A stretch of 64,000 bases of DNA from CAYRYU01 sp964428355 (lineage in GTDB: Bacteria; Muiribacteriota; Ozemobacteria; Ozemobacterales; Ozemobacteraceae), in assembly GCA_964428355.1 (NCBI GenBank), contig CAYRYU010000005.1, forward strand, positions 1-64,000, read 5' to 3'. This document shows, in pieces, positions 35,201 to 43,490 of the stretch. Position 1 is the first letter of the stretch, and each line of letters starts with the position of its first letter. The position numbers and the translations under genes are program-made. The notes beneath the pieces are model-generated. The model did no database searches. It saw only the letters and a program-made list of their open reading frames with translations, and had not been told where the DNA came from.

Positions 35201-35429
35201 GAATTTTGCCCAGGTCGTCGTGGCCTACCTCACCGAAGACTCGATTCAACTGGTCGAGGCGAACCCCGATATCGGGGGTTTCGAGGGTTGGGCGCTGGCC
35301 TGCGTTGAAAGCATCAGGAACCAGAAAGACTGGCAGCCCAGGGAGGTCGAATCCTGTGGGTCATGCGGCTTCACGGTACTATGCAAACCGTCTTCGATTC
35401 CCTGGATCGCATTGGTTGACCCCGGTTGA
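32196..35429 (+). CDS. second UvrD-type helicase / Fe-S PD-(D/E)XK nuclease (AdnAB/AddAB-like partner)
   Basis: Encodes 1077 residues from an ATG overlapping the previous gene (ATGGCTGA), with GGGGAGG upstream. All helicase motifs are intact: AGSGKT (61-66), STFHSFLSDFL, VFLVDEFQDNNPEQ, VVGDERQSIYRFQGAD, LTRNFRSYSQIL, IMTIHKAKGLEFPVVF and LYVAMTRAEELLV. The C-terminal nuclease has LTTFSNCGRKFFF, GTIIHGCLRLF, VRGFADRVDRE, IRIIDYKTHP and LQMALYLAG. CGSCGFTVLC closes an AddB-type Fe-S cluster. Having two subunits that each keep a full motor and a full nuclease is the AdnAB pattern of mycobacteria; in AddAB the B motor is degenerate. The likely role is double-strand-break resection before RecA loading. 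Confidence 0.92.
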   Translation: MAERRSKTPSSGDVSGKRAPKEDLRPDGLAETGDSLRELTPEQRDAVNSPPEGILKITAGAGSGKTEVLTLRIMQLLKAGIRPEELVAITYTRNAAAEMKDRLLGRRGIDPRKLRDMTVSTFHSFLSDFLHRDPFGAGLDRNENVLADNDRRLLLRDTVNRMEDLFGAELADPEKGFGPLLAGSLLEEFPASLSRIRRFLHTPASFSTAARDACSRRGHSQTRLESKVFDNLTRFFWLYLQTLEAGGFIDFDEILIRGRALVEDLGESGGFPRQRVFLVDEFQDNNPEQLRIISSFFKGENGHLTVVGDERQSIYRFQGADVNTIRNLVCTREICLTRNFRSYSQILQLAEGYSNLLHRGREPMDSSRHTLEADKGSSPRPDPIRIFLSGPGNPSEEAVNLVSMISGLVSGGLTLGLRKRPIGYGDIAVIVGSIRNLPRSFEDAFLAREIPYIMSGGFGFYDRSEIHEILAWLRLLSNPGEDFSLLAILAGPVFRLNDSELSEFAERLRSSRRLARTADRETGTLPGLLELLFSMAEEDISEAGRVFRRLFSHLQKRSRSVGILELVYAILDKGGFHERAGREKSELKRRRIENNLSKFLGIVRSFERNGVFTTLRDFLAHVDRVLESDIEEEEAGLGLEATGVVKIMTIHKAKGLEFPVVFMPDLKARPFRRRGKLHFSRESGLVVLTGDENQGDSPSAGAFFEEEKRLHAEEEARKLYVAMTRAEELLVISGREDHSRKPDQPLCQLRNLVLELGLGTTGPWSESGKVLSAWLEAGSAPKPAPIPVIGHESGTADVLADISAYRAFLERPSPKIPESETSIETFSLQDLTTFSNCGRKFFFIRNHISPLVDSAENQATKAGTIIHGCLRLFHSRSVKGSSKGDFRRRMDEVRTKLLSLYGVEKAVQTRVNSVLARYLVSDLAAHDPWLLEAELNLRIESPSGPFLVRGFADRVDREGSEIRIIDYKTHPFHPALHSSYALQMALYLAGAQRGILGDSGALNFAQVVVAYLTEDSIQLVEANPDIGGFEGWALACVESIRNQKDWQPREVESCGSCGFTVLCKPSSIPWIALVDPG

Positions 35430-35562
35430 CCCGGAAGATCCGGGGAAGAGGTCTTTCGCACCGGGTCGTGTGGGTTTGCGAACTCGGATGGCAAGCCGGG
35501 TTTGCAGCCCGCCCCGCGGTCAAAGCGGCGGAATACCACGGATGTTCGGCCCGCAGCCGTGC

Positions 35563-38439
35563 TCAATCCTTGTTGTCGAGGCCCGACCGCTTTTTCACCT
35601 GACGTCGGGCATCCCGAAGGGCCCCGAGCAGATCCTTTTGGGGAGGCGGGGCGGGAGGCTGAACCGCCGGGGCCGCGGGGGCGGCCGGTGCTTTTCCGGG
35701 CTGCCCAATGTCAGGGGAACGGGAAGCGGGGGTCGCTACCGAGGCCTGAGTTCTCCCCGCTTCCGGACTCGATGCCGGGATCGTGAATCCCGAAGGGGTT
35801 GGGGAGGCCTGGAGTGTCTGTTCGCGGGTCGAGCGACGTCCTATCCAGCTTTTGAGGCGGTCGAAAACTCCGAAGATCCGGAACGAGGAGATGAATCCGG
35901 TCCGCCTTTCGAGGACTTCGGCGAGCAGGAAAAGGATGGCGAAGAGAAGGAGGAAAGGCGATATCTCCACGAAACGGAAGGTCCTGGGAAGGTCTTTCCA
36001 GATGCCCTCCAGATCCAGGCGTTCCCGTCCTCCCGTAACGTTTCCAAGGTGCTCCAGGCCGAAACCGTCATCGAGAGAGGCTGAGGGCGAGAATTCCGCC
36101 GAATAGGGCAGGCAGACCGGGGAAAGGGCCAGCTGATCATTCTTGGTCATCTTGACCGTGGAGAGGACCGTTTCCTCGCCCGTCAGGGGAAACTCGGCCA
36201 CAAGGGTATCAGCGCTTTCCCAGGAGAAAACCGCCTTTTCGGAAACCGGCTTTCCTCCAAGGGTCGTCCGAAGGGTGGTCAGCTCCGGAAGCGCGGAAAA
36301 GGGAAGATGTTCCCGGGCGGGGTCGAGATGCATCCGGACCCGGTAGATCCCCCGGACGGTTTCCTGCGTCACCGCCACATTCCCGGGCAACCCCTCTGTC
36401 GGACCGGCAGTCCATTTCGCGAGGCTTGCGAAGAAGTTCCCGATCTCGGGCCACCCCGCGATCTCTCCCGTGGACTTTCCATCGGCTTCGCCGGTGTAAC
36501 AGAGGACCCTTCCGAGTCCCTGTTGCCACGCAGCCACCAGGGGGGCCTTGTACTCGTCGAGGGTAAGGGCGGGACAGATTGCGCTGTCCCGGAGATAGCA
36601 TAGATTGTATCCCCCGATCGTCTTGTCGATTTCGAATGGCTTCTGGGTCAATCCGATCATCTCGGAGGTCGATTTGACGGGCGTGGCTTCGTCAATGAAG
36701 GTGCTCCTGGCCGCCACGAACGTATCCTGGGCGAACAGACGGGGAAGTTCGTCGGGATTCTCGGTGAAGAAGATACGGCCGTTACCTTTGGCGGCGACGT
36801 CCTTGAGAAGGTTGGCGTCGCAGTCGGACTCCTTTCCAAGGCCTATGACGCTGCATGTCATGTTCGCCTTGGCACATTTGTCCAACAGGTTCACGTAATC
36901 GCCCGGTTCCTCCGAGTCGGCGGCATCCGCGAAGAGGATCATGTGACGCGTCTGGGCGGTCGCCCTCGACAGAAGGGCCGCGCCCTGGGATAGGCCCTCG
37001 TAGACGTAGATCCCACCACCCTCCGACTGGATCCCAAGAACCTTGTCCCGGATCGCCTCCGCCTCCTTGCACGAGGAAAGCGGAACGATGATGTGGGGAG
37101 AGCTGTCGACCGCCACGATGGCGATCTCGTCCATCGGCGAAAGGATGTCGAGAACCTGCACGACCGAGAGGTTCGCGAGGTCCATCTTCGTCCTCCCTCC
37201 ACCCGCCGACATGGCCATGCTCCCCGAACGGTCCATGATTATCGCCACCGCGAGGGAAAGCTTTCGGTGCTCGCTCCGGAGTTCCATCGAAACGGGGAGA
37301 ATCGGATCGAGTGGCGAATGGAAATATCCGCCGGGACCATAGGCGGATTTTCCGCCAGTCAGCATCAGCCCGCCCCCGATCTGCGTCACCCATGCAGAAA
37401 GAGCTTTCATCCCGTAACCACCAAGCGATTGGGCAGGGTAGTTCTCCAGGATTACCGCCGAATGCTCGGAAAGATCCTCCAGCGACCACGAAAAGGGGGT
37501 CTTCCCGGTCAGTGAAACCTCGACGCCCGCTTGTTTCAACAGGCGCGGCAGGGAACTCCCCGTCGATTCGGAGATCAAGAGAACCGATTTTCGGCCTTCC
37601 ACACCGACGAGAACCCGTGCGTTGTTGTTTTCGGGAACGGGGTCGGGATCGGTGGATGTGACACGGAACCTGTATTTGAGCACCCCCGGAGACTGCGCTT
37701 TGTCCCGGAGGAAGATCCTGCTGAGGCCGGAAGGGACCTCCTTCTTGTAGGACGCGACGACTGTGGTGTCCCTCAGGACCTCGAAGGAAATCGTCTGGGG
37801 TAACGGAGACCTCACCCACGCGGTCAGCAGGAACGACTCCCCCGGAGTGACGGAAGAGGGGGCATCAACCCTGTCGAAAGCGAGGTCCGAGGCCGTCGAA
37901 CGGGAAAGGTTGCGGTAATCGATCGCAATTCCCCTTCCCGCCGCCAGGAAAGCCCCCTTCGAAGGATCGACCCCGGTCCAGCGACCGTCCGAAAGGATGA
38001 GAACCCTTCCTGAAGTATCGCGGGGGATTATCGAGACCGCCTTTTCGATTGCCTCGTCGAGACTGGATCCGTCGCCTCCGACATCGTTGACGAAACCGGT
38101 GAAACTGGACTTCCCGGGCGGCGTTTCCACCGCGACCCGCTCCCCGAAGGAAACCACCGCCATCCGGCAGTGTTCCGGCATTCCGCCCTGGACGATGTCG
38201 ATCATCTCCTTCAGCGTTTCCATGGACCCGTTGGGCATCGATCGGCTCCGGTCCGCCAGGATGGTGACGACCCCCTCCCGTCCCGGATATCTGATCGCGG
38301 GGCCCCCGAGGGCTAGGATGATCAGGAATACCGTCAGGATCCGAAGGTTGCGCAGGAACTTCGTGGGCATCCTCCAGGCGTTCATGGAGATCCCGAGTGG
38401 AATCGCCAGCAGAAGCCATGCCGGGGAAGAAAAGATCAT
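35563..38439 (-). CDS. membrane protein with two von Willebrand factor A domains
   Basis: Encodes 958 residues from the ATG at 38439, which overlaps the preceding stop (ATGA) and has GGGAG upstream. Two N-terminal membrane segments (about 1-20 and 33-52) are followed by a VWA domain with MIDAS DRSRS. A middle part resembles class I amidotransferase-like folds (VILENYPAQSLGGYGMKALSAWV, GGGLMLTGGKSAYGPGGY). A second VWA domain with DRSGS follows. A further membrane segment (FLLLFAILFLLAEVLERR) lies near the C-terminus, before a Pro/Ala-rich tail. The type is that of large VWA/BatA-like proteins from MoxR operons. It probably acts as a metal-dependent adhesion or chaperone-like partner of the MoxR ATPase; the substrate is unknown. 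It is the last gene of the eight-gene leftward operon. Confidence 0.85.
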   Translation of the reverse strand: MIFSSPAWLLLAIPLGISMNAWRMPTKFLRNLRILTVFLIILALGGPAIRYPGREGVVTILADRSRSMPNGSMETLKEMIDIVQGGMPEHCRMAVVSFGERVAVETPPGKSSFTGFVNDVGGDGSSLDEAIEKAVSIIPRDTSGRVLILSDGRWTGVDPSKGAFLAAGRGIAIDYRNLSRSTASDLAFDRVDAPSSVTPGESFLLTAWVRSPLPQTISFEVLRDTTVVASYKKEVPSGLSRIFLRDKAQSPGVLKYRFRVTSTDPDPVPENNNARVLVGVEGRKSVLLISESTGSSLPRLLKQAGVEVSLTGKTPFSWSLEDLSEHSAVILENYPAQSLGGYGMKALSAWVTQIGGGLMLTGGKSAYGPGGYFHSPLDPILPVSMELRSEHRKLSLAVAIIMDRSGSMAMSAGGGRTKMDLANLSVVQVLDILSPMDEIAIVAVDSSPHIIVPLSSCKEAEAIRDKVLGIQSEGGGIYVYEGLSQGAALLSRATAQTRHMILFADAADSEEPGDYVNLLDKCAKANMTCSVIGLGKESDCDANLLKDVAAKGNGRIFFTENPDELPRLFAQDTFVAARSTFIDEATPVKSTSEMIGLTQKPFEIDKTIGGYNLCYLRDSAICPALTLDEYKAPLVAAWQQGLGRVLCYTGEADGKSTGEIAGWPEIGNFFASLAKWTAGPTEGLPGNVAVTQETVRGIYRVRMHLDPAREHLPFSALPELTTLRTTLGGKPVSEKAVFSWESADTLVAEFPLTGEETVLSTVKMTKNDQLALSPVCLPYSAEFSPSASLDDGFGLEHLGNVTGGRERLDLEGIWKDLPRTFRFVEISPFLLLFAILFLLAEVLERRTGFISSFRIFGVFDRLKSWIGRRSTREQTLQASPTPSGFTIPASSPEAGRTQASVATPASRSPDIGQPGKAPAAPAAPAVQPPAPPPQKDLLGALRDARRQVKKRSGLDNKD

Positions 38440-40202
38440 TCCTGGACTCCCTTCGAGATTTTGGAGCACAGATAGAGGTGGAAGGTCAAGATCGCGAGCG
38501 CCGGGAGCAGGAATGCCCAGGAGATATCCGCAGCGCTCCGTTCGAAATAGGAGGATCTGGTCCAGTCGCCCCAGGTCCCGGTGGTGGCTTTTGAGATGTC
38601 GGACTCCTTTTCGGAAAGCGAGTTCACACCAAGCCAGTATCTGGCCTGATCGATCGTCAACTCGAACAATCCAGCCTCGGGAGGCAGGAAAAGGGCCATC
38701 CGGTCTTGCGGGACTACCGACTGGACAGCCCCGGACGGGGCCTTGACAGTAACCTCTTGGGTTTCGGAGGAAACGGGAACGGTCGCCATCCCTCCCAACC
38801 GGATGTTGGGATCGATGGGGCCGGGTTTGAAAAGCCGACACTGGTCGAGGATATTCCAGAAAAGGATCGGCCAGTTGGGGGAACTGTGGAAGGTCGAGAA
38901 CTCCGGTTTGAAGCGGATCCTCACGTGGTGGCCCCGGTTCTCGTCGCGTTCGTCGGTAACGAGCGGGAGGTTCTCGGCGGTAATGATAGGTGTTCCGGGG
39001 ATCCGGACAGCCCCGCTTCCGGCCCCCCAAAGGAGCCCCTCGAGAAAGATGCCTTCGCAAAGCGGATGCAGGCGGTCCATGGCGAAGGGACCGAGATAGG
39101 ACCGGGCTTCCTTTTCGGCCAGGAATTCGACGATCCATGACGCGGAGGAGGACGCAACCGCGTCGGGGTCATCGGTAACGAACAGTTCGGTCGAAAATGG
39201 CCTGACCAGCGCGTTTCCCGTCGAGAGCAGGGCCCTTTCGACCAGTTTCCGGAGGACCGGAGCCCGGATCTCGTTCTGCACCGAAACCGCCCGCTGCTGG
39301 GCGGGAACGAGCACCAGGAGATTGTCGAGTGCCATCGCATCGCTTGCAAGGGTGGCCCTGATCATCCGTGACGGATCGGCGAGATCGAAGAAGAACCTCC
39401 GGCACCCCCGCGGCTCGATCTCGCATGAGAGGTCCTGGAGGATACCCGGGACCGGCGGAGTTTCGATGCTTCCGACGCACCGGGCGGGTTGGGAGGAGAA
39501 GTTCGTCACTTCGATGAAACACCGGTCGGTCCCGTCCAGGGTATGCCGGGCGGCGTTCGTGAATGCAAGGTTGGCTTCTGGCCGGCCGAAAGCCCACCAT
39601 TGGACGCGGTTCTGCGTGTCATCCTCCGGAGGGGGCTGGTCGGTGAGGACGAGGAAGCGGGCATTGGGACCGGAGTTCTCGAGCGCAAGCAGGACGGCCT
39701 GCCCGAGATCCGTCCCGGCCTGCGTGCATGTCCATTCCTTCAACGCGAGGGCCATCCGCGCCCGTTCGTCGGTGGCCTCGCCCAGGAACTCCGGTTTCAG
39801 GCCTGCGGAGATGAACCTGACCTGGTATCGTGACTGGCGGTCGAGTTCATCGAACAAGGCTTTTTCGGCTCGACTCCTGGGCGAGTCACTGCCGCCCGCA
39901 AGCATGGAATAGGAGTCGTCGAGGATCACGACCAGGGGTATGGCCCCTTCCCTGATGTCGGATTTGGGCCTGGCAGCACCCAGGACGAGCAAAGAAACGG
40001 CAAGTATCTCCAGCAGGAGCAGGAGGGGAAGGTGCGGCCCGCGGAAGACGACTCCCCCCTCGGTCGGTTTCTGGCGAACCGCCCAGAGGAGGAGACTCGA
40101 AACCTTCTGGTCACGGGAGCGGTGACGGAAAAAATAGATTGCGACGAGTCCTCCAAGGATGAGGAACCCCCAGAAGGCTGCCGGAAGGAAGAATACAGGC
40201 AT
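38436..40202 (-). CDS. BatA-like membrane protein with VWA domain
   Basis: Encodes 588 residues. The start MPVFFLPAAFWGFLILGGLVAIYFFRHRSRDQKVSSLLLW is the BatA aerotolerance N-terminal domain, with a second hydrophobic segment at about 57-75. A VWA domain follows, with MIDAS-like DDSYSM in place of DxSxS (D-D-S-Y-S keeps the pattern). A long soluble region and a final membrane segment (AFLLPALAILTFHLYLC) complete it. It overlaps the double-VWA gene by four bases and begins 6 bp after the DUF58 gene, so these are surely co-transcribed. It is probably a membrane complex component together with DUF58 and MoxR. Confidence 0.85.
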   Translation of the reverse strand: MPVFFLPAAFWGFLILGGLVAIYFFRHRSRDQKVSSLLLWAVRQKPTEGGVVFRGPHLPLLLLLEILAVSLLVLGAARPKSDIREGAIPLVVILDDSYSMLAGGSDSPRSRAEKALFDELDRQSRYQVRFISAGLKPEFLGEATDERARMALALKEWTCTQAGTDLGQAVLLALENSGPNARFLVLTDQPPPEDDTQNRVQWWAFGRPEANLAFTNAARHTLDGTDRCFIEVTNFSSQPARCVGSIETPPVPGILQDLSCEIEPRGCRRFFFDLADPSRMIRATLASDAMALDNLLVLVPAQQRAVSVQNEIRAPVLRKLVERALLSTGNALVRPFSTELFVTDDPDAVASSSASWIVEFLAEKEARSYLGPFAMDRLHPLCEGIFLEGLLWGAGSGAVRIPGTPIITAENLPLVTDERDENRGHHVRIRFKPEFSTFHSSPNWPILFWNILDQCRLFKPGPIDPNIRLGGMATVPVSSETQEVTVKAPSGAVQSVVPQDRMALFLPPEAGLFELTIDQARYWLGVNSLSEKESDISKATTGTWGDWTRSSYFERSAADISWAFLLPALAILTFHLYLCSKISKGVQE

Positions 40203-40207
40203 GGCGG

Positions 40208-41080
40208 TCAGATCACCGACAGGAACTCTGACTGTATGAGTTCCACGGGATCGAAGCCGGATACGAACCGTTCCGCGATCATCGTTGTCATACGGACTCC
40301 CGCCCGCGTGCAGGCCGCCTGCCAGTTCTGCTGGAGCCCGGCGAGGGACTCCCTGTATCTCTGGAGAAGAAGGTCGTCGACGAACATCTCGATGTGGGAC
40401 TCGGTTTCGACGTCATAGAGCCGCATATTTCCCTTGAACATCGGTTGGACGTCGTCCTTCGCGAGTATCTGGACAACAAGGACGGCGGACGCGTTCTGGG
40501 AGATCAGGCGGACGATCTGTTCGGGATCTCCGTCCCACAGCAGGTCGCTGAGGAGAATCCTGATTCCCAAAGGTTTCCAAGAGGGGGGAAACCTGAGTAG
40601 CGAATCCGCGCAGTTACCACTGAAGGAGAATTGCATCGGACCCCAACCCGATGCCTGGAAATGCCCGTTCTCAACCCGGCGGCAGTCGCCCGCGATCAAC
40701 CAGGGACAGTGCGTGAACCCGGCGTTGTCGGCCGCCCTCGCCAGAAGACCCGCGAGGCTCAGAACGGCCCTGAGCTTCTCGGTCCCTTCGAGCGCCATCG
40801 ATCTGGAGGTGTCGATGAAGATGTCCAGGTGGGGAGTGATCTCCTCCCGGAAAAGCTTGATGGTAAGGCGATCCGTCCGGGCCAGGACGCTCCAGTTGAT
40901 CTGGCGGATGTCATCCCCCGGCTGATACTCACGGTGATCGAGGAACTCGAGCGAACTTCCCGCGCCCTTCCCCAGACGGACTCCGGAGATTCCCATGGGA
41001 AGACGGGCAGGGGACACAAGGGAGTATCTCGACCCCGCGTTCTCGCCCTCGTAGAGGGCTGCCCGGATCTCGTCGCTCAT
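40208..41080 (-). CDS. DUF58 domain protein
   Basis: Encodes 290 residues from the ATG at 41080 that overlaps the ABC permease stop (ATGA). The DUF58 signature HREYQPGDDIRQINWSVLARTDRLTIKLFREE is present near residue 55-85, followed by a VWA-like fold (DIFIDTSRSM keeps a DxSxS motif). DUF58 proteins are encoded beside MoxR ATPases and are thought to be their substrates or adaptors. No membrane segment is seen in this short form. Confidence 0.9.
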   Translation of the reverse strand: MSDEIRAALYEGENAGSRYSLVSPARLPMGISGVRLGKGAGSSLEFLDHREYQPGDDIRQINWSVLARTDRLTIKLFREEITPHLDIFIDTSRSMALEGTEKLRAVLSLAGLLARAADNAGFTHCPWLIAGDCRRVENGHFQASGWGPMQFSFSGNCADSLLRFPPSWKPLGIRILLSDLLWDGDPEQIVRLISQNASAVLVVQILAKDDVQPMFKGNMRLYDVETESHIEMFVDDLLLQRYRESLAGLQQNWQAACTRAGVRMTTMIAERFVSGFDPVELIQSEFLSVI

Positions 41081-42564
41081 GCCGTTCCCGGAATCCTGAT
41101 CGTTTCCCTCGGATCGGCCTTCCTCTTGAAATCGGACAGCTGCTGAACCAGCCACGGCATGCTCATCAGGCCGATGGCTAGCAGCCATAAAAAGGCGAAG
41201 GAAAGGCCCACACCCCGATAACTGTTGTTGTTAAGTATGAAGGGGTTTGCAAGCAGCCACATCTCGTCTTCCGAGGCAAAGACGATGTTCCCAATGGCGA
41301 AGGGAACGGAGCCCCCGATTCCGGCAAGAAGGCAGGCCAGGAACCAGTTGTAGTCGCTCTCGAAACGGTCGGCCAGGAACTTCCTCCGGATGAAGGCTGC
41401 CGTCAGCGAGTAGTCGAGCGAATAGAGGGCCATCCCGATCATGTAGGGAGCCATCTCCTTGTGTGAGTACCGCGATGTGGCGTGCATCAGATCCGCAACG
41501 AAGGATTCGATCACGCCGGTGGCGACGAGATGGGCTGTCACCCAGAGGATCCCTCCGGCAGCACCGCTGTAGAAAAGGAACGCCAGGTTGCCCAGGAAGT
41601 AGTTTTTCGGGATTGCCCTGGCGACACGGTTCCCGATGACGTCACGCTCGCAGATGACCTGCAGATAGGTGACCGAGAAAAGGAAGATCGACAGCCAGGA
41701 CCAGGCGGTAACGTATTCGGGTTCGGAGAAGGAGACTGCAAGGGCCACGGAGGCAATCCCGCTCACGGTCCAGGCCCCAGTCATGAAGAGCCTGAATGGA
41801 AGGGCCTTGTTGGCCGTCGGGGGGGTGATGAAAGCGACCGAAACCACATAGAACAAGCCGATGAAGAACCCGAGTCCCAGGAACGCCATCAGCGTTTCCG
41901 CCCAATATTTCGTGTAGGAGAGCCTGCTGAAGATCCCGTTCCGGATGAGCGAGTTCGTGATCTCGTAGGTGATCCCGAAAACCCAGAACAGGATCATCAG
42001 TCCCACCACACCGGCAACCATCCGGGCGGCGGTGTTGGTGGCGGGAAGGGTGGCGGAGAAGTTCGCCATCATGATGCTGAGGCAGACGGGAAAGATGCTG
42101 TAGACGAGGACCGCAAAAATGGTGGGAAGGTCGATTCCCCTGAGGAAATATGTCAAGGTGATGAAAGGCATTGCGGCGGCGTAGAAAAGCCCCGCGACCG
42201 CCAGGGAGGCCAGGAACTTCCCCCGGATGATCGATCCGGGGGTGATGGTGGTGATGAACAGCAGGTCAGAATCCGTCTCCGACCTTTCCGATGAGAAGCG
42301 GAATCCCGAGTAGGCTGGGACGCAGACGATGCAAGCACCCATGAGCAGGAAAAAGAGGGCTGCGGCGACATCGCGCCCGACGTACAAGTTCTCGAAGTTG
42401 TACCGGCTCCCGACATTGGCCGAGATCGCGATCATCTGAGTCACGAGGAAGAGGATCAGGATACCGGAGATGAACTTCCCCTGGACGGCTTGGCGCAACT
42501 CCTTGACGACGATGGGGTTGATCGAATCGTCGATCCAATCGATCAAGCGGTTGAGAAGTTTCAT
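41077..42564 (-). CDS. ABC-2 type transporter permease
   Basis: Encodes 495 residues with roughly 10-12 hydrophobic segments. The N-terminus (INPIVVKELRQAVQGKFISGILILFLVTQM) is typical of ABC-2 permeases, with the conserved KE(L/M)R before the first span. FITTITPGSIIRGKFLASL is the usual second-loop motif. It forms the membrane part of an ABC exporter with the ATPase gene that overlaps it by four bases. The substrate is unknown. Its location inside the MoxR/DUF58/VWA operon suggests a joint function at the envelope. Confidence 0.9.
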   Translation of the reverse strand: MKLLNRLIDWIDDSINPIVVKELRQAVQGKFISGILILFLVTQMIAISANVGSRYNFENLYVGRDVAAALFFLLMGACIVCVPAYSGFRFSSERSETDSDLLFITTITPGSIIRGKFLASLAVAGLFYAAAMPFITLTYFLRGIDLPTIFAVLVYSIFPVCLSIMMANFSATLPATNTAARMVAGVVGLMILFWVFGITYEITNSLIRNGIFSRLSYTKYWAETLMAFLGLGFFIGLFYVVSVAFITPPTANKALPFRLFMTGAWTVSGIASVALAVSFSEPEYVTAWSWLSIFLFSVTYLQVICERDVIGNRVARAIPKNYFLGNLAFLFYSGAAGGILWVTAHLVATGVIESFVADLMHATSRYSHKEMAPYMIGMALYSLDYSLTAAFIRRKFLADRFESDYNWFLACLLAGIGGSVPFAIGNIVFASEDEMWLLANPFILNNNSYRGVGLSFAFLWLLAIGLMSMPWLVQQLSDFKRKADPRETIRIPGTA

Positions 42565-43490
42565 TGGACATCACCCTTCGTGACATTCATGAAAACGGTC
42601 TCCAGATCAGTGCGCCGGGGCCGGAACTCGACGATCGGATATCCCTTTTTCACCAGCTCGGCCAGGAGGCTCACGCTGGATTTTTCATCGCCGTCGATTC
42701 CAACTTCGATATCGTTCCCCACCACCACGGAGGAGAGAACATTGGGCATCAGGAGGATCTCGCGGCAAAGTTCCTCTTTCCGCTCGAGCGTCCGGACGCT
42801 GATCACGCGCTCCTTGACATCCTGGGTCAGTATCTGGTCGAGGGTCCCGGACTTGAGCATCCGGCCCTGCTCGATGATCAGGGCGGCGGTGCAGATTTCC
42901 GCAAGCTCGGAAAGGATGTGGGAACTGATCAGAATCGCTTTTCCCCGCCCCGAAAGAACGCGAAGAAGCTCACGGAGCTCGATCCGAGCCCTGGGGTCGA
43001 GTCCCGCGGCAGGCTCGTCCATGAGGAGAATCTGGGGGTCATGGATCAGCGCCCGGGCAAGGCAGACCCTCTGCTTCATCCCTTTGGAAAGCTCCCCGAG
43101 CATCTTTTCACGGATTCCCTTGAGGTTCGTGAAGTCCTCGAGGCTCTCGATGAGGTCTTCCCGCCGGGCACGGGGTATTCCGTAGGCACGGGCGAAGAAA
43201 TCAAGATACTCATGGATACGGATGTCGCGGTGGACCGGGAGGGAATCGGGAACGTAGCCGATCAGCTCCCGCCCGCGCTCGGGTTCCTCGATGATCGAAA
43301 TCCCGTCCAGGACGGCATCACCTGAAGTTGGTTCGTCCAGAGTGGCCAGGATCTTCATCGTTGTTGTTTTCCCCGCGCCGTTGGGGCCGACGAACCCCAC
43401 GATCTGGCCGGTTTCGATGGTGAAGGAAATCCCGGCAAGGGCGCGCGTCTTGCCGAATTCCTTGGTCAGTTCATTGACTTCCAGCTTCAT
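42561..43490 (-). CDS. ABC transporter ATP-binding protein
   Basis: Encodes 309 residues. Walker A GPNGAGKTTT, signature LSKGMKQRVCLARAL, Walker B ILLMDEPAAGLD and switch SSHILSE are all intact. The C-terminal 80 residues (VLSSVVVGNDIEVGIDGDEKS..., RRTDLETVFMNVTKGD) form the extension typical of ABC-2 exporter ATPases. It should drive the overlapping permease. It overlaps the upstream membrane-protein gene by 20 bases. Confidence 0.95.
   Translation of the reverse strand: MKLEVNELTKEFGKTRALAGISFTIETGQIVGFVGPNGAGKTTTMKILATLDEPTSGDAVLDGISIIEEPERGRELIGYVPDSLPVHRDIRIHEYLDFFARAYGIPRARREDLIESLEDFTNLKGIREKMLGELSKGMKQRVCLARALIHDPQILLMDEPAAGLDPRARIELRELLRVLSGRGKAILISSHILSELAEICTAALIIEQGRMLKSGTLDQILTQDVKERVISVRTLERKEELCREILLMPNVLSSVVVGNDIEVGIDGDEKSSVSLLAELVKKGYPIVEFRPRRTDLETVFMNVTKGDVQ

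Noticed and set aside
35430..35444. CCCGGA-AGA-TCCGGG hairpin after the second helicase-nuclease gene as terminator
   Set aside because: Only six base pairs and no T-run on either strand.
38439..39138. Extension of the double-VWA protein to an upstream start giving 1191 residues
   Set aside because: The extension lies out of frame over the BatA-like gene; an ATGA overlap with GGGAG defines the start at 38439.
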